Below, piece by piece: positions 8,111 to 16,820 of a stretch of DNA of 64,000 nucleotides. The notes under the pieces are model-generated. The model had not been told where the DNA came from and made no database searches. It was given only the letters and a program-made list of their open reading frames with translations. This DNA is from Desulfoscipio sp. XC116 (lineage in GTDB: Bacteria; Bacillota; Desulfotomaculia; Desulfotomaculales; Desulfallaceae), in assembly GCF_039851975.1 (NCBI RefSeq), contig NZ_CP156660.1, forward strand, positions 2,795,035 to 2,859,034, given 5' to 3'. The translations under genes and the position numbers were made by a program. How positions within the stretch are numbered: the stretch's first letter is position 1; each line of letters begins with the position of its first letter.

Positions 8111-9471
8111 TTAACCACGGTTAAAAATACAGAACCGAATACCAGCAACACCTCCCCGCTCTCTATGACGGGAGGCATTTTTATTATCAACAGCAAGGCA
8201 GTGCCCAAACTTAAGGCGGCCGGCAGGAAAACGCTGCAAAACACTTCAACTTTGAGCAGTTTTTCCTGCAGCAGCCTGATCTGGTAAAGCCCCAGCAAGA
8301 ACAGCGGCCAACCAAGGAAGATGTTTAAAAACAAGTTCCAGTTCCGGATGGTATTAAGGATATTCAACTGCACTTCTCCGGGCGGCGCTGTGTATCCGGC
8401 GCTTTGCAGTCCGGTTTGAATCCTGTTTTTAATGAGTTCGACCCAAAATGAAACATCAATAAGCTCGTTGGGTATGTTTTCCGGCGGAATATATAAGCTA
8501 AATCTGATTAATTTCCATAGCAGCAGCATCACTGCAACAAGCGCTGACACCTCCGCCATACCAAGCACAAGCTTGACGGTGTCCCCCTTGATTATCTCCG
8601 ACCAATATTTATCCCGGAGCCTCAGGCGGCAGAAATGATAAATACCCTTTATTTTTCGTCTGAGCAGCCCCAAAAGCATCACCATGGCCACCGCCCCCGC
8701 CACGAAATTGCGCAGCAGGTTCTCTTGTTCCATCAGGAGATCCGCCACGTTATAATCAATGATTTTGTAGCTGGTGGGGTCCTGGCCGATGGAAGCCAGG
8801 GCTGTTCCTAAAACGGCGGCGTTGAGACCCGTGGTGCCGGCATCCTTTGTTGCCACTTCCAATGAGGTTATTTTGCAATCTTCCTCCAGTTCCAACAGTA
8901 TTTTCACCGGTATGTACACTGTGCCGTATCCCCTGTCCGTCAGAGTCCCGATCAGGGAATGCTCAGCCCCGGCCACCCCGACTATTTTGAATTTCCGGCC
9001 ATAAAGTTCTATCTCCAGGCCCACCACATTGCAGTTCTGAAAAAGAGCCTGAGCCAGATCTTCATTGATTACAGCGACCGGCTGGTTCTCCTGTTCAAAA
9101 GTTAAAAAACAGCCCGATCGCAAGTTTATTTGATGGAATTGATCATACCTGTCATTCACCCCCAGCACCTGAGCCTGACTCTGGTTTTTTTGATAGGCGG
9201 CGGAAGTTAAAGCCTCCATGGCGTAAGCCAGATCATAGTCCCGGAGGTTGTATTGGGTAAGCTGCCGCATATCTTGCAGAGAAAAAGAGCCTTCTTCCGG
9301 CTGATTGGAGTTGCTCAGCCAGGTAGCGGTGATTTTGTTGGTTTTATGCAGGCCGCCAAGATCCGCCAATTTAGCGGGCAGGGACGACCCCAGAACAGTG
9401 CTCCAGGTTAAAACCAATAGGCCCAGGGCCAGCATAAGATAAGCCGGATAGGCTGATTGGGCCGGTTTCAA
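8089..9471 (-). CDS. MacB-like ABC permease-type membrane protein
   Basis: About 460 residues. One N-terminal hydrophobic helix (YLMLALGLLVLTWSTVLGSS) is followed by an extracytoplasmic domain of about 220 residues resembling the MacB periplasmic core: VLGVNDRYDQFHQINLRSG, VAVINEDLAQALF, and GRKFKIVGVAG. At least four more hydrophobic helices follow. It overlaps the HlyD-like gene by 4 nt (ATGA) and is probably its functional partner. Its C-terminal end lies in an inverted repeat, so the original end may be lost. A MacB-like permease inside a sugar-importer operon is unexpected, and no MacB-type ATPase is present. It might instead use an ATPase encoded elsewhere. Confidence 0.65.
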   Translation of the reverse strand: MKPAQSAYPAYLMLALGLLVLTWSTVLGSSLPAKLADLGGLHKTNKITATWLSNSNQPEEGSFSLQDMRQLTQYNLRDYDLAYAMEALTSAAYQKNQSQAQVLGVNDRYDQFHQINLRSGCFLTFEQENQPVAVINEDLAQALFQNCNVVGLEIELYGRKFKIVGVAGAEHSLIGTLTDRGYGTVYIPVKILLELEEDCKITSLEVATKDAGTTGLNAAVLGTALASIGQDPTSYKIIDYNVADLLMEQENLLRNFVAGAVAMVMLLGLLRRKIKGIYHFCRLRLRDKYWSEIIKGDTVKLVLGMAEVSALVAVMLLLWKLIRFSLYIPPENIPNELIDVSFWVELIKNRIQTGLQSAGYTAPPGEVQLNILNTIRNWNLFLNIFLGWPLFLLGLYQIRLLQEKLLKVEVFCSVFLPAALSLGTALLLIIKMPPVIESGEVLLVFGSVFLTVVKVRGHTC

Positions 9472-10718
9472 TTTGCCGCCTCCTTCAGAACTCTATCCCC
9501 GTCCTCCACCGGCTTATTGCTTTGCATCACCACTTCGCCCAGCACCATATCTGTGAGAGCGGACTTTTCATTATCGCTGTCTTCCACATTGACTTCCACC
9601 TTTTGCAAATAGTTCTCCGTACCCAAAGGTCCTTTTCTTGATTCCAGAACGAAGACATAGGAGCCGCCGCTGTCGTCATAAACCGCCCTGTTAGGTACGA
9701 GGTTGGCGTAAGGCTTTGTTTTTTTGCTTAAATAAATTTCTCCCTTTTCGCCGCCTGTCAGGCCTTCCAGAGACACGTCGATCCACAAATCCTTTTCATC
9801 CCCCTCGTGCCGGCTGTTTTTCACGATCTTGTCGATTTTGCCCTCGGTTTTTTTATCCCCCAGGGAGAGAATATTAACACTTACCGTATCTCCGGGTTTG
9901 ACGTAATCAACCAAATCATTGTCAATGGGCACGATCAGCCGGAAGCCCTGCCCTAGATCAGCTAATTTAAACAGGGGCAGGGAGTTGTTGGTCATAGCCC
10001 CTTCGGCAAAGTTCAGTTCTGTGATCAGGCCGTCCACGGGCGCTGTATACACGCCGTTATTGGCCACCTGTTGGGCCAGGGCATCCGCCTTTCTGGTCAT
10101 GTTTTCCACCTGTTTGGCCATGCTTTCCACCTTCCTGGCTTGTATTTCCAGATTAAGCTGAATGTCTTCACAGTTTCTTTTCGCGTCCGCCAGGTTCTTT
10201 TTGGCATTTTGCAGGTTTACCGCCGTTTCGGCTTTATTATCAAACAGGTACTTAAGGTTATCGTAATCCCTTTGTTTTTGCGCCTGCTCTTCCCGGGCCC
10301 CCGCCAGCGAAAGCTGCAGTTGCTGATAGTGGGCCTGTTCATCCAGATAATTGGCCTTTTGGATGTCTACCTCCAGACTAAGGGTGTCTACCTCCAAGTT
10401 AAGGCTGTCTACCTCCAAGCTAAGGATGGGCTGGCCTTTGCTGACCCTGTCCCCCTGCTCCACCAGGACCTCCTTTACTCGCAAATTGGCATCTGCGTAT
10501 TCCTCCCGGGTTGATTTGACCTCGACCGTCCCTGCGCCGAATATTTCTTTGATTAAAGCCCCGTTCGTCGGCCGGACCGTTTGGACCCTGGGCAGAGCAA
10601 AGTTATTGATGGTATTGGAGAAGAAAGTTAACCCGATCATCGCTATTAGGAACAGCAGGCTTAAGCGCCCGATTATTTTTTTTCTTTGCGCATCATCCGC
10701 AATTGCTTGATTCTGCAA
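9468..10718 (-). CDS. HlyD/RND-type efflux adaptor (membrane fusion protein)
   Basis: A membrane-anchored adaptor: one transmembrane helix (LSLLFLIAMIGLTFFS), a lipoyl/biotinyl half (VLVEQGDRVSKGQPILSLEVD), a coiled-coil hairpin rich in Gln, Lys and Leu, a second lipoyl half (GVYTAPVDGLITELNFAEG), then beta-barrel strands. I favour a TTG start at 10718 because AGGGAGGGAG lies 8 nt upstream; the longer frame begins with TTG at 10796 without a clear ribosome site. It lies 13-90 nt after the MalG-like gene and overlaps the MacB-like gene, so the pair is co-transcribed with the importer. In Gram-positive bacteria such adaptor/permease pairs export peptides or lipids. Three in-frame 21-bp repeats extend the lipoyl-hairpin junction. 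Confidence 0.8.
   Translation of the reverse strand: MQNQAIADDAQRKKIIGRLSLLFLIAMIGLTFFSNTINNFALPRVQTVRPTNGALIKEIFGAGTVEVKSTREEYADANLRVKEVLVEQGDRVSKGQPILSLEVDSLNLEVDTLSLEVDIQKANYLDEQAHYQQLQLSLAGAREEQAQKQRDYDNLKYLFDNKAETAVNLQNAKKNLADAKRNCEDIQLNLEIQARKVESMAKQVENMTRKADALAQQVANNGVYTAPVDGLITELNFAEGAMTNNSLPLFKLADLGQGFRLIVPIDNDLVDYVKPGDTVSVNILSLGDKKTEGKIDKIVKNSRHEGDEKDLWIDVSLEGLTGGEKGEIYLSKKTKPYANLVPNRAVYDDSGGSYVFVLESRKGPLGTENYLQKVEVNVEDSDNEKSALTDMVLGEVVMQSNKPVEDGDRVLKEAAN
10364..10426 (-). repeat. Three 21-bp in-frame tandem repeats in the adaptor gene
   Basis: Units at 10364-10384, 10385-10405 and 10406-10426 share the core TGTCTACCTCCA. They encode three seven-residue steps (SLEVDSL, NLEVDTL, SLEVDIQ) at the junction between lipoyl half and coiled coil, changing hairpin register or length by whole heptads. 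Confidence 0.85.
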
Positions 10719-10808
10719 TTTTCCGTCTCCCTCCCTGAGCTGGTGCAGCGATACAATAGCCCTTGTAGAGTAAGTGTGCAAGAATTCATATGACAAGTCA
10801 CCAGTTGC

Positions 10809-11702
10809 TCAGCCTTTGATTCCGGAAAGCCGAATCCCCTCCAGCAAGTATTTTTCAGCGTAAAGGAAGTTCAGCAGCACCGGCAGCATGTATAAAGTGG
10901 ACGCGGCAAAGGCCAGTCCTTTTTCACCGTCGATGATTCTGGAAAGATAGAGTGAAAGAGGCTGTTTGGCCGCATCCTGTAAAAAAATCAACGGCTGTTC
11001 GACCATGTTCCAGTTATCGATAAAAATAAGTATGGCCATGGCTGCTATGCCGGCCCTGGACATGGGCAGGATGATTTTAAGGAAAATCTGGAGCTGGTTG
11101 GCTCCGTCCACTCGGGCTGCTTCAATATAGGAGTCCGGTATCTGCTCCATATACTGTTTTAAAAGAAATACGCCAAAAGTGCTGAAGATGCCGGGAAAGA
11201 TAATGGACCAGCGGCTATTAAGCAGACCCAACTGGCCGGCCATTAAATAATTGGGCACCAGGGTTACCTGGAATGGCATCAGCATTACAATGATATACAA
11301 GAAAAATAAGAAATTCCTGCCTCTAAACTTCAGTTTGGCAAAGGCATAGGCAGCCAGGGTGGCCACAATCGTTTGCCCGATGACGATAGGGAAGGTAAGC
11401 AGCACGGAATTCCAGAACATGAAAAGGAACTGGGTCTTTTTGATGAGTACGTTATAATACTGCTTCAGCACCACCACGTCGGGGATAAGCTGTAACCGGG
11501 CGAAGTGACTCGCGGTGTCATCGTTATAGCTGCTTAAATTTTTGTCCGTCACCGGGTCATAATTATCGGCGATTTCCTGTTCACTCATGAATGAATTGGT
11601 GACGGTTACAGCCAGGGGAAACATGAATATGACAGCCAGTACCAGTAAAACTGTAATATGGAGTATTTTTGTCATCTGACGGTTTAGATTCAACACGTTC
11701 AT
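10809..11702 (-). CDS. Carbohydrate ABC transporter permease, MalG type
   Basis: About 297 residues with six hydrophobic segments, starting at ITVLLVLAVIFMFPLAVTV. The coupling (EAA) motif EAARVDGANQLQIFLKIILP is at about residues 195-214, the loop that contacts the ATPase. The C-terminus ends LEGIRLSGIKG, as is usual for the family. AAAGGA lies directly before the ATG at 11702 and 6 nt before a GTG at 11696, so translation may begin at the latter. It is the second gene of the operon, 5 nt after the MalF-type gene. Confidence 0.85.
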   Translation of the reverse strand: MNVLNLNRQMTKILHITVLLVLAVIFMFPLAVTVTNSFMSEQEIADNYDPVTDKNLSSYNDDTASHFARLQLIPDVVVLKQYYNVLIKKTQFLFMFWNSVLLTFPIVIGQTIVATLAAYAFAKLKFRGRNFLFFLYIIVMLMPFQVTLVPNYLMAGQLGLLNSRWSIIFPGIFSTFGVFLLKQYMEQIPDSYIEAARVDGANQLQIFLKIILPMSRAGIAAMAILIFIDNWNMVEQPLIFLQDAAKQPLSLYLSRIIDGEKGLAFAASTLYMLPVLLNFLYAEKYLLEGIRLSGIKG

Positions 11703-11707
11703 TCCTT

Positions 11708-12580
11708 TTAATTAATCATGTTGGTGATTTTTCTCTCCACGATAAAAAGCAGTAAAACAACGGCTACGATAAAGACAGCCATAATGAAGGCCGCGGAAGT
11801 CAATTTTTGATAATCCAGGGCCATGAACATATTGTTCATGTAGTGCTGCAGCATATAGATGCTGTTATGGGGATATTCCCCGGAGATAAGGTACGTCTCC
11901 CGGAAAACCTTGAAGGAATTGATAATCGAGATAACAAAAACAAAAAAAGTCGTGGGGGTCAAATAAACCAGGGTGATCCGGAAAAATTCCTGCCGGCGGC
12001 CGGCCCCGTCTATCCTGGCCGCTTCGTAGTATTCAACCGGTATATTTTGCAATCCGGCCAGAAACAGGATTACGCTGTAACCAATGTTTTTCCATAAATA
12101 AACTACCAGGACCACCACCCTGGACCAGTTGGTTTTCATCCAGTCCACGGGTGGGTGACCCAAGGCATGGATCAGGGAATTTAAAACACCGTTTAAATCA
12201 AAAAAAGCCTGCCAAACCAGGACTACCGAGGCTACGGGTACCACCAGAGGAGTGATCATGATGGTGCGAAACAGGTTCCGGCCCTGTAATTTTTGGTTCA
12301 ATAACCAGGCCACTCCCAGAGAGAGAATCATATTAAGAGGTACACAGATTAAAGTAAACTTGGCTGTATTCGCCAGGGCTGTTAAAAAGCTCGGGTTTTT
12401 TAACAAAGCGCCGTAATTATGTAATCCGACAAAAGTACCGTTAATGGGACTGTCCACCAGGGAATAGTAAAAGCCGGCGACAAACGGGAGCAAGTAAAAA
12501 AGAGCAAAACCCAGCAGGCTGGGCCCGAGGAAAAGCCAGGCCAGGCAGTCGTTATTAGTTTTTAATTTTCCAGTTCTCAT
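11708..12580 (-). CDS. Carbohydrate ABC transporter permease, MalF type
   Basis: About 290 residues with six membrane spans. The cytoplasmic coupling loop reads YYEAARIDGAGRRQEFFRIT, the EAA motif of MalF-family permeases. The N-terminus (WLFLGPSLLGFALFYLLPFV) is typical. I chose the ATG at 12580, which has AAGGTGG 5 nt upstream; the frame is open to a GTG at 12589. It is the first gene of the minus-strand importer operon. The 270-bp spacer upstream shows a weak GCCTG/CAGGC dyad but no clear promoter. Confidence 0.85.
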   Translation of the reverse strand: MRTGKLKTNNDCLAWLFLGPSLLGFALFYLLPFVAGFYYSLVDSPINGTFVGLHNYGALLKNPSFLTALANTAKFTLICVPLNMILSLGVAWLLNQKLQGRNLFRTIMITPLVVPVASVVLVWQAFFDLNGVLNSLIHALGHPPVDWMKTNWSRVVVLVVYLWKNIGYSVILFLAGLQNIPVEYYEAARIDGAGRRQEFFRITLVYLTPTTFFVFVISIINSFKVFRETYLISGEYPHNSIYMLQHYMNNMFMALDYQKLTSAAFIMAVFIVAVVLLLFIVERKITNMIN

Positions 12581-12860
12581 CTTTACCACCTTAATCGTGA
12601 TGGACCAAACAACGGCTTAATCGGAATTCCGAGCAATCGAACGCCCGAATATTAAAAGCCTGTCCGATTCGGCAATCTCATCTTACCGAAATCAGGCAGG
12701 CGATGTTGGAATTTCAACTTATCAAAATCTTAATAAATTCTTATGAAGACCTTATTATTTTCCTAAATGATTATCCCTTTAGCTCAGTATCACCTTTGCC
12801 CCGGAACCAGTGTTGGGCACATTATTTATACAAACTGATGTAATTCCGCTATCGTTTTAA

Positions 12861-13979
12861 TCATCGTCGTTCCAAAGGTGGATTGTCTAACCACCTTTTA
12901 TCGTGTTGCCTCGAAACGTTCTCAGTTACCTTTGCCGGGCTGACGTTGTAAGCATTTTTTCCTATACTATTGTATACGGCTAAGGCATCGGTAATATTAT
13001 ACCGCTCCGAATGGTGATCCCCTTTCGCACCGGCTGAAATCAGAATATATTCCCGGTTACCCACTTTGGCGAGACTCGCGAGACATAGACCGGCTTCATG
13101 GGTATATCCGGTTTTTCCTCCTAAAACTTCCCCACCGATAATGTTCCGATTGTTGAGTTCTTCAAACATGATATTGTAAAAGGTTATCCCGCCGGGATGC
13201 TTATTCGTAGGTGGTGTGGAATGACGGGATGAAGTAAAAATCTCCCGATAAGCATCATTTTGCAAAGCATAGCTTAGAAGAATAGCCAGATCTTTGACTG
13301 TTGTGTAGTGATTTATACTGTGAAGTCCGGTTGAATTCTCAAAATGTGTGTTGTGCATGCCGAGATCCGCCGCTTTCTGATTCATTATTTTTACGAAATT
13401 CTGTTCTGATCCCGCAATCTGATCAGCAAGTCCAATACAGCACTCCGCACCGCTCGGCAGCATCACCCCATATAACAGATCAATGGCCCTGACCTGCTCA
13501 CCCGGCTGGAAACCGGCCATAGATGCATCTGCTTCTGACAGACCCTGAAACACAGAATTGGTAAGTACGATTTCTTTTTTCAAATCAGGCAAGTTTTCTA
13601 TTGCGACAATGGCTGTCATCATCTTTGTTAAAGAAGCGGGATAGATTTTTTCTTCACTGTTTTTCTGCATCTGAATGGTATGATCTTTTAAATTGATCAG
13701 AATCGCATTAGAACTGTTCAGTTTATCGGAAGATATGGTAACAGAGGATTCGGGTTCTAGCTTCAACGATGGAACCGGTGTTGTTCTATCGTCAGAAGAA
13801 TCGGGTGTTATCTTTAAGAAAGAATATAACGAGGTTTTATCGTCATATCCTTCTTCAAAAATGTGCCTGTATACTGGAATAATGATGGATTTATAGACAA
13901 GAGCGGCCATAACACCCATCAACAGAAATGTTACCAATATACGTATTCCCGGCTTTTTCTTTCTTAATTTTCGTACCAT
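12861..13979 (-). CDS. D-alanyl-D-alanine carboxypeptidase (peptidase S11)
   Basis: About 372 residues: a short cytoplasmic tail, one membrane anchor (ILVTFLLMGVMAALVY), and a penicillin-binding-type carboxypeptidase domain. The active-site SxxK is SLTK within YPASLTKMMTA (about 118-121). The KTG box is GGKTGYT near residue 290. The second motif is SGAE rather than the usual SxN, an atypical substitution. It would trim the terminal D-Ala from peptidoglycan stems. Its position directly after a VanR/VanS-like pair suggests that pair regulates it, as in VanRS-like systems that detect cell-wall stress. Its ribosome site is in the 3' arm of a hairpin. Confidence 0.85.
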   Translation of the reverse strand: MVRKLRKKKPGIRILVTFLLMGVMAALVYKSIIIPVYRHIFEEGYDDKTSLYSFLKITPDSSDDRTTPVPSLKLEPESSVTISSDKLNSSNAILINLKDHTIQMQKNSEEKIYPASLTKMMTAIVAIENLPDLKKEIVLTNSVFQGLSEADASMAGFQPGEQVRAIDLLYGVMLPSGAECCIGLADQIAGSEQNFVKIMNQKAADLGMHNTHFENSTGLHSINHYTTVKDLAILLSYALQNDAYREIFTSSRHSTPPTNKHPGGITFYNIMFEELNNRNIIGGEVLGGKTGYTHEAGLCLASLAKVGNREYILISAGAKGDHHSERYNITDALAVYNSIGKNAYNVSPAKVTENVSRQHDKRWLDNPPLERR

Positions 13980-13987
13980 AATAAAAC

Positions 13988-14034
13988 AGCTCCTTATTCT
14001 GTGCTAATATTATTCAACCACAGAACAAGGAGCT
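13988..14034 (-). promoter_or_regulatory. Hairpin covering the carboxypeptidase ribosome site
   Basis: AGCTCCTTATTCTGTG (13988-14003) and CACAGAACAAGGAGCT (14019-14034) pair over 16 positions with one mismatch. On the minus strand the 3' arm contains AAGGAGCT, the only good ribosome site for the ATG at 13979, and is followed by GTTTTATT. It can act as a partial terminator after the kinase gene, or as a switch that hides the ribosome site. Confidence 0.65.
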
Positions 14035-14072
14035 ATATTGTAATTCTATCTTATGAACTTCTTAAGATTTTC

Positions 14073-15257
14073 TTACAACGGAAGCTTTACTGCAAATGTG
14101 GTATTTTCCGGGCTGCTTTCCACAGAGATAGTTCCGCCGTGGGCCGTGACAATTTCTTTGGCGATAGCCAAACCCAACCCCGCTCCGCCGGTATTTGTGG
14201 AACGCGCGGAATCTAATCGGTAAAATTTTTCAAAAATAGTTTCAAGCTTTTTCTGCGGGATTGGATTGCCCTGATTAGTAAAAGTTAGCACAATATTTTT
14301 GTCCTGCTGCCCGGCAGAAATGTCAATGACGCTGTTTGCATAGCTATAGGCCAGCGCATTTTTCAGAATGTTATTGAACACACGGGCCAGTTTGTCCGCA
14401 TCTCCCCACAGAGTGAGGCCGTCGGGCACATTGACGGACACCCGCTTTTCCTGTGGAGTCAGCATTGGATAGAATTCATCCGCCATCTGCTGGAGCATGA
14501 ACAGTAAATTGATTTTTTCTTTATTCAAAACAATAGTTTGCAGATTAAACCTGGTGATCTCAAAAAACTCATTTATTAATTGTTCTAATCGATAAGCTTT
14601 TTCCAAGGTAATACCGACATATTTTGCCTTCTGTTCAGGAGGCATGTCAGGAACTTCATCCAGAAGACTCAAGTATCCTATAACGGAGGTCAGAGGTGTC
14701 TTTATATCATGAGCCAAGTAAACTACCAAATCATTTTTGCGCTGCTCGGCATCAAGAGCGGCTTTCTTTTGCTTTTCCAAGTTGTCTTTTATCTGATTAA
14801 GCTTATTCTCCATAAAATCCAATTCCGGTGATAATGTAATTTCAGCATTGGATTCTTCAACAAGTTTATCCATCCCGGCGCTAATTTCATCAAAATATTT
14901 TGTGAACCAGGGGATGGAGAATTTAAGTAAGATAACTAAGAATATGAGAATTATAATAAATGTAATGGTTTCCATATTGCGGTAAAACATAGACCGATAA
15001 ATTAATAAAGCAACGTTTTCACGCAAATGCAACGTATTCTTTAAAAATTGTACAATACTATCTCCAACACTGAAGTTTCTTTGAATGAAAAAACGCAGGC
15101 AATAAACAGTTGCAGTCGTGGCAAGAACAACAAGGAACATTCGAAAAAACACTTTACTTTTTAATCTTGTATAATCGCTCCTTCTACTATCTCTCTTACT
15201 TTTCAATTTTATAGCCAACCCCCCATACCGTTTTGATATATTTGGGGTGTTCCGCAC
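14073..15257 (-). CDS. Sensor histidine kinase, VanS-like
   Basis: A two-helix membrane kinase (hydrophobic segments near VFFRMFLVVLATTATVYCL and TITFIIILIFLVILLKF). The dimerisation box LAHDIKTPLTSVIGYL carries the phospho-accepting His. The N-box is VFNNILKNALAYSY and the G-box GGAGLGLAIAKEIV. The wording of the H-box region and the following NEFFEITRFNLQ is close to VanS of VanG/VanB-type clusters. The ORF overlaps the regulator by 62 nt; a TTG at 15206 with GGGGGG upstream would cut the overlap to 11 nt and is perhaps the real start. No ligase or VanX genes are present, so this is not a complete resistance cluster. Confidence 0.85.
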   Translation of the reverse strand: MRNTPNISKRYGGLAIKLKSKRDSRRSDYTRLKSKVFFRMFLVVLATTATVYCLRFFIQRNFSVGDSIVQFLKNTLHLRENVALLIYRSMFYRNMETITFIIILIFLVILLKFSIPWFTKYFDEISAGMDKLVEESNAEITLSPELDFMENKLNQIKDNLEKQKKAALDAEQRKNDLVVYLAHDIKTPLTSVIGYLSLLDEVPDMPPEQKAKYVGITLEKAYRLEQLINEFFEITRFNLQTIVLNKEKINLLFMLQQMADEFYPMLTPQEKRVSVNVPDGLTLWGDADKLARVFNNILKNALAYSYANSVIDISAGQQDKNIVLTFTNQGNPIPQKKLETIFEKFYRLDSARSTNTGGAGLGLAIAKEIVTAHGGTISVESSPENTTFAVKLPL

Positions 15258-15894
15258 TGTCGTGCATTTTTTCTCTTAGATGTCGGATATGAACCATTAC
15301 CGTATTATTGCTGTTGGTGAAATACTTGTCTCCCCATACCTCATGGAACAATTCTTCCGAACTGACCACCCGTCCGCGATTGGAGCAAAGCACCCAAAGG
15401 ATGGAAAATTCCGTAGGAGTGAGAGACAGCTTTTTTTCATTCAACATACATTCATGGGTATCCTTGTCCAATACCAAGCCGGAAAAGGCAATCAGGTGTT
15501 CTTCCTGGTTTGGCTCGGCCAAATTATATTGGGTAAATCTCCGGAGCTGCGCCTTTACACGGGCAACAAGCTCCAAAGGCCGGAACGGTTTGGTGATATA
15601 GTCGTCCGCGCCTAATGTCAGCCCGGTAATCTTATCAATTTCTTCTTCTTTGGCTGTTAGCATAATAACCGGGAAATTATGCTTTTCCCTAATTTTCCGG
15701 CAAAGAGTGAAGCCATCAATATCCGGCAGCATGACGTCAAGTATCGCAAGCTCTAATTGTTCCGACTCAACACACCGGAACGCATCTTGACCGTTATAAA
15801 ATTTGCATATTGTAAAACCTTCATTTTTTAAATAAACTTCTATTAAGTCCGCTATGGACTGTTCATCGTCTACAACCAAAATATTAATGCTCAT
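15196..15894 (-). CDS. Response regulator, VanR/OmpR family
   Basis: About 232 residues from MSINILVVDDEQS. The receiver has the acidic pair DD, the phospho-acceptor in AILDVMLPDIDGF, and the conserved Lys in ITKPFRP. A winged-helix DNA-binding domain follows (LTPTEFSILWVLCSNRGRV, TVMVHIRHLREKM, IKTVWGVGYKIEK). The longer frame adds 16 residues before MSINIL without a ribosome site, so I take the ATG at 15894. The gene leads the regulator-kinase-carboxypeptidase operon. A 34-bp perfect palindrome lies 73 nt upstream. Confidence 0.9.
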   Translation of the reverse strand: MSINILVVDDEQSIADLIEVYLKNEGFTICKFYNGQDAFRCVESEQLELAILDVMLPDIDGFTLCRKIREKHNFPVIMLTAKEEEIDKITGLTLGADDYITKPFRPLELVARVKAQLRRFTQYNLAEPNQEEHLIAFSGLVLDKDTHECMLNEKKLSLTPTEFSILWVLCSNRGRVVSSEELFHEVWGDKYFTNSNNTVMVHIRHLREKMHDSAEHPKYIKTVWGVGYKIEK

Positions 15895-15966
15895 AGTTCT
15901 ATCACTCTTTCTGCTTAAACACTCATTATTATAGTACTGCAAAACAAAAATTCATATCATAATAAT

Positions 15967-16000
15967 TTTATTAATAAAACCTTAAGGTTTTATTAATAAA
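15967..16000. promoter_or_regulatory. 34-bp perfect palindrome upstream of the vanR-like gene
   Basis: TTTATTAATAAAACCTT (15967-15983) is followed at once by its reverse complement (15984-16000), with no loop. It is AT-rich and lies in the promoter region of the two-component operon. An autoregulatory binding site for the regulator is the simplest reading; cruciform extrusion is another. Confidence 0.65.
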
Positions 16001-16150
16001 GGTTTTAAATTTATAGAAATCATGCCCGAATTTAATATCCGTACCATTTCTTTGCAGGCGGCGTCATTAACACCTATCAGGCATGGTTCCGGGGAGACAC
16101 TGGGATAAGTCGTTAAATGAGATCACTTTTGTGTATTAACTCAGGATAAT

Positions 16151-16618
16151 TTGAAGCGCTACTTTTGCAGCTGGGTTTGCTCGCTCTTTGGAAAAGAAGA
16201 GCTGCTTGCCAAAGTGCTCGAGTGCTTCCCCTATCCGATTCAGGTTTACGCTCCGGACGGAACACCGGTGCTGGTGAATAAGGCCACGCTGGCCGAATAT
16301 CATGCTATCAGTCCAGACATAGTTGTCGGGAAATACAATTTATTTAAAGATCCCGCTGTTATCGCAACAAGCCAACTCCCCGTGTTAAAACGGGCCTTTC
16401 AGGGCGGAACCGTCTTTTTCCCGAATGTCAGAGTGCCTTTGGAAGAAATTGCAGAGCGCTACGGCACAAAGGATTTCGATATAAAGGCCGTATATCAGGA
16501 CATTACGGTTTTCCCTATTCTGGATGACGAAAAACGGGTGACATATGTTGTGGCATTTTTAATCAACAGGAGGATTTATCGCGGCAAGGATGAAATTGAA
16601 GGGCGAAAGAATATATAG
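16151..16618 (+). pseudogene. PAS-domain fragment of a PAS-AraC regulator
   Basis: From residue 14 the product matches the N-terminal half of the two PAS-AraC regulators at 46.7 and 47.9 kb: GKEELLAKVLECFPYPIQVY aligns with GNEELLAKIIEFFPYPILIY, and AVYQDITVFPI and INRRIYR are shared. It stops right after this PAS domain (KDEIEGRKNI), where the paralogues continue into a 100-residue AraC DNA-binding domain. The first codon is TTG and the first 13 residues have no counterpart. It is therefore a fragment lacking the DNA-binding domain, and probably the true start too. Confidence 0.75.
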
Positions 16619-16632
16619 GAAACATAATACGA

Positions 16633-16820
16633 GTGCTCCTTCTTTCCGGAGGCAGCGATGGCACAGGATCTTTTGCTGTGTCGGACGGCGCTTATCTGTT
16701 TTCTGAGCAGGGAGACTATTCCATCGGCGGAGATTTTGTAAATAACGGCGATGTGTCCATATGGGATTCTTCGTCTGTTCGAAAGGTAGGCATATCCCAG
16801 ATTTCAACAAAAGCCGCTTG
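16633..16820 (+). pseudogene. Coding-like fragment of unknown, beta-rich protein
   Basis: Between the PAS fragment and the hydrolase the plus strand encodes GGSDGTGSFAVSDGAYLF followed by SEQGDYSIGGDFVNNGDVS. The Gly, Ser, Asp and aromatic alternation resembles a repeat of an extracellular beta-helix or adhesin. The frame then runs into the opposite-strand hydrolase gene. I do not recognise the family. It may be a relic. Confidence 0.3.

Noticed and set aside
12590-12860. Riboswitch or promoter in the spacer before the importer operon
   Set aside because: Only a weak GCCTG/CAGGC dyad is visible; no known riboswitch core could be recognised by eye.
14073-15894. Vancomycin resistance cluster
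   Set aside because: Only VanR/VanS-like regulators and an S11 carboxypeptidase are present. There is no D-Ala-D-Lac/Ser ligase, VanH or VanX.
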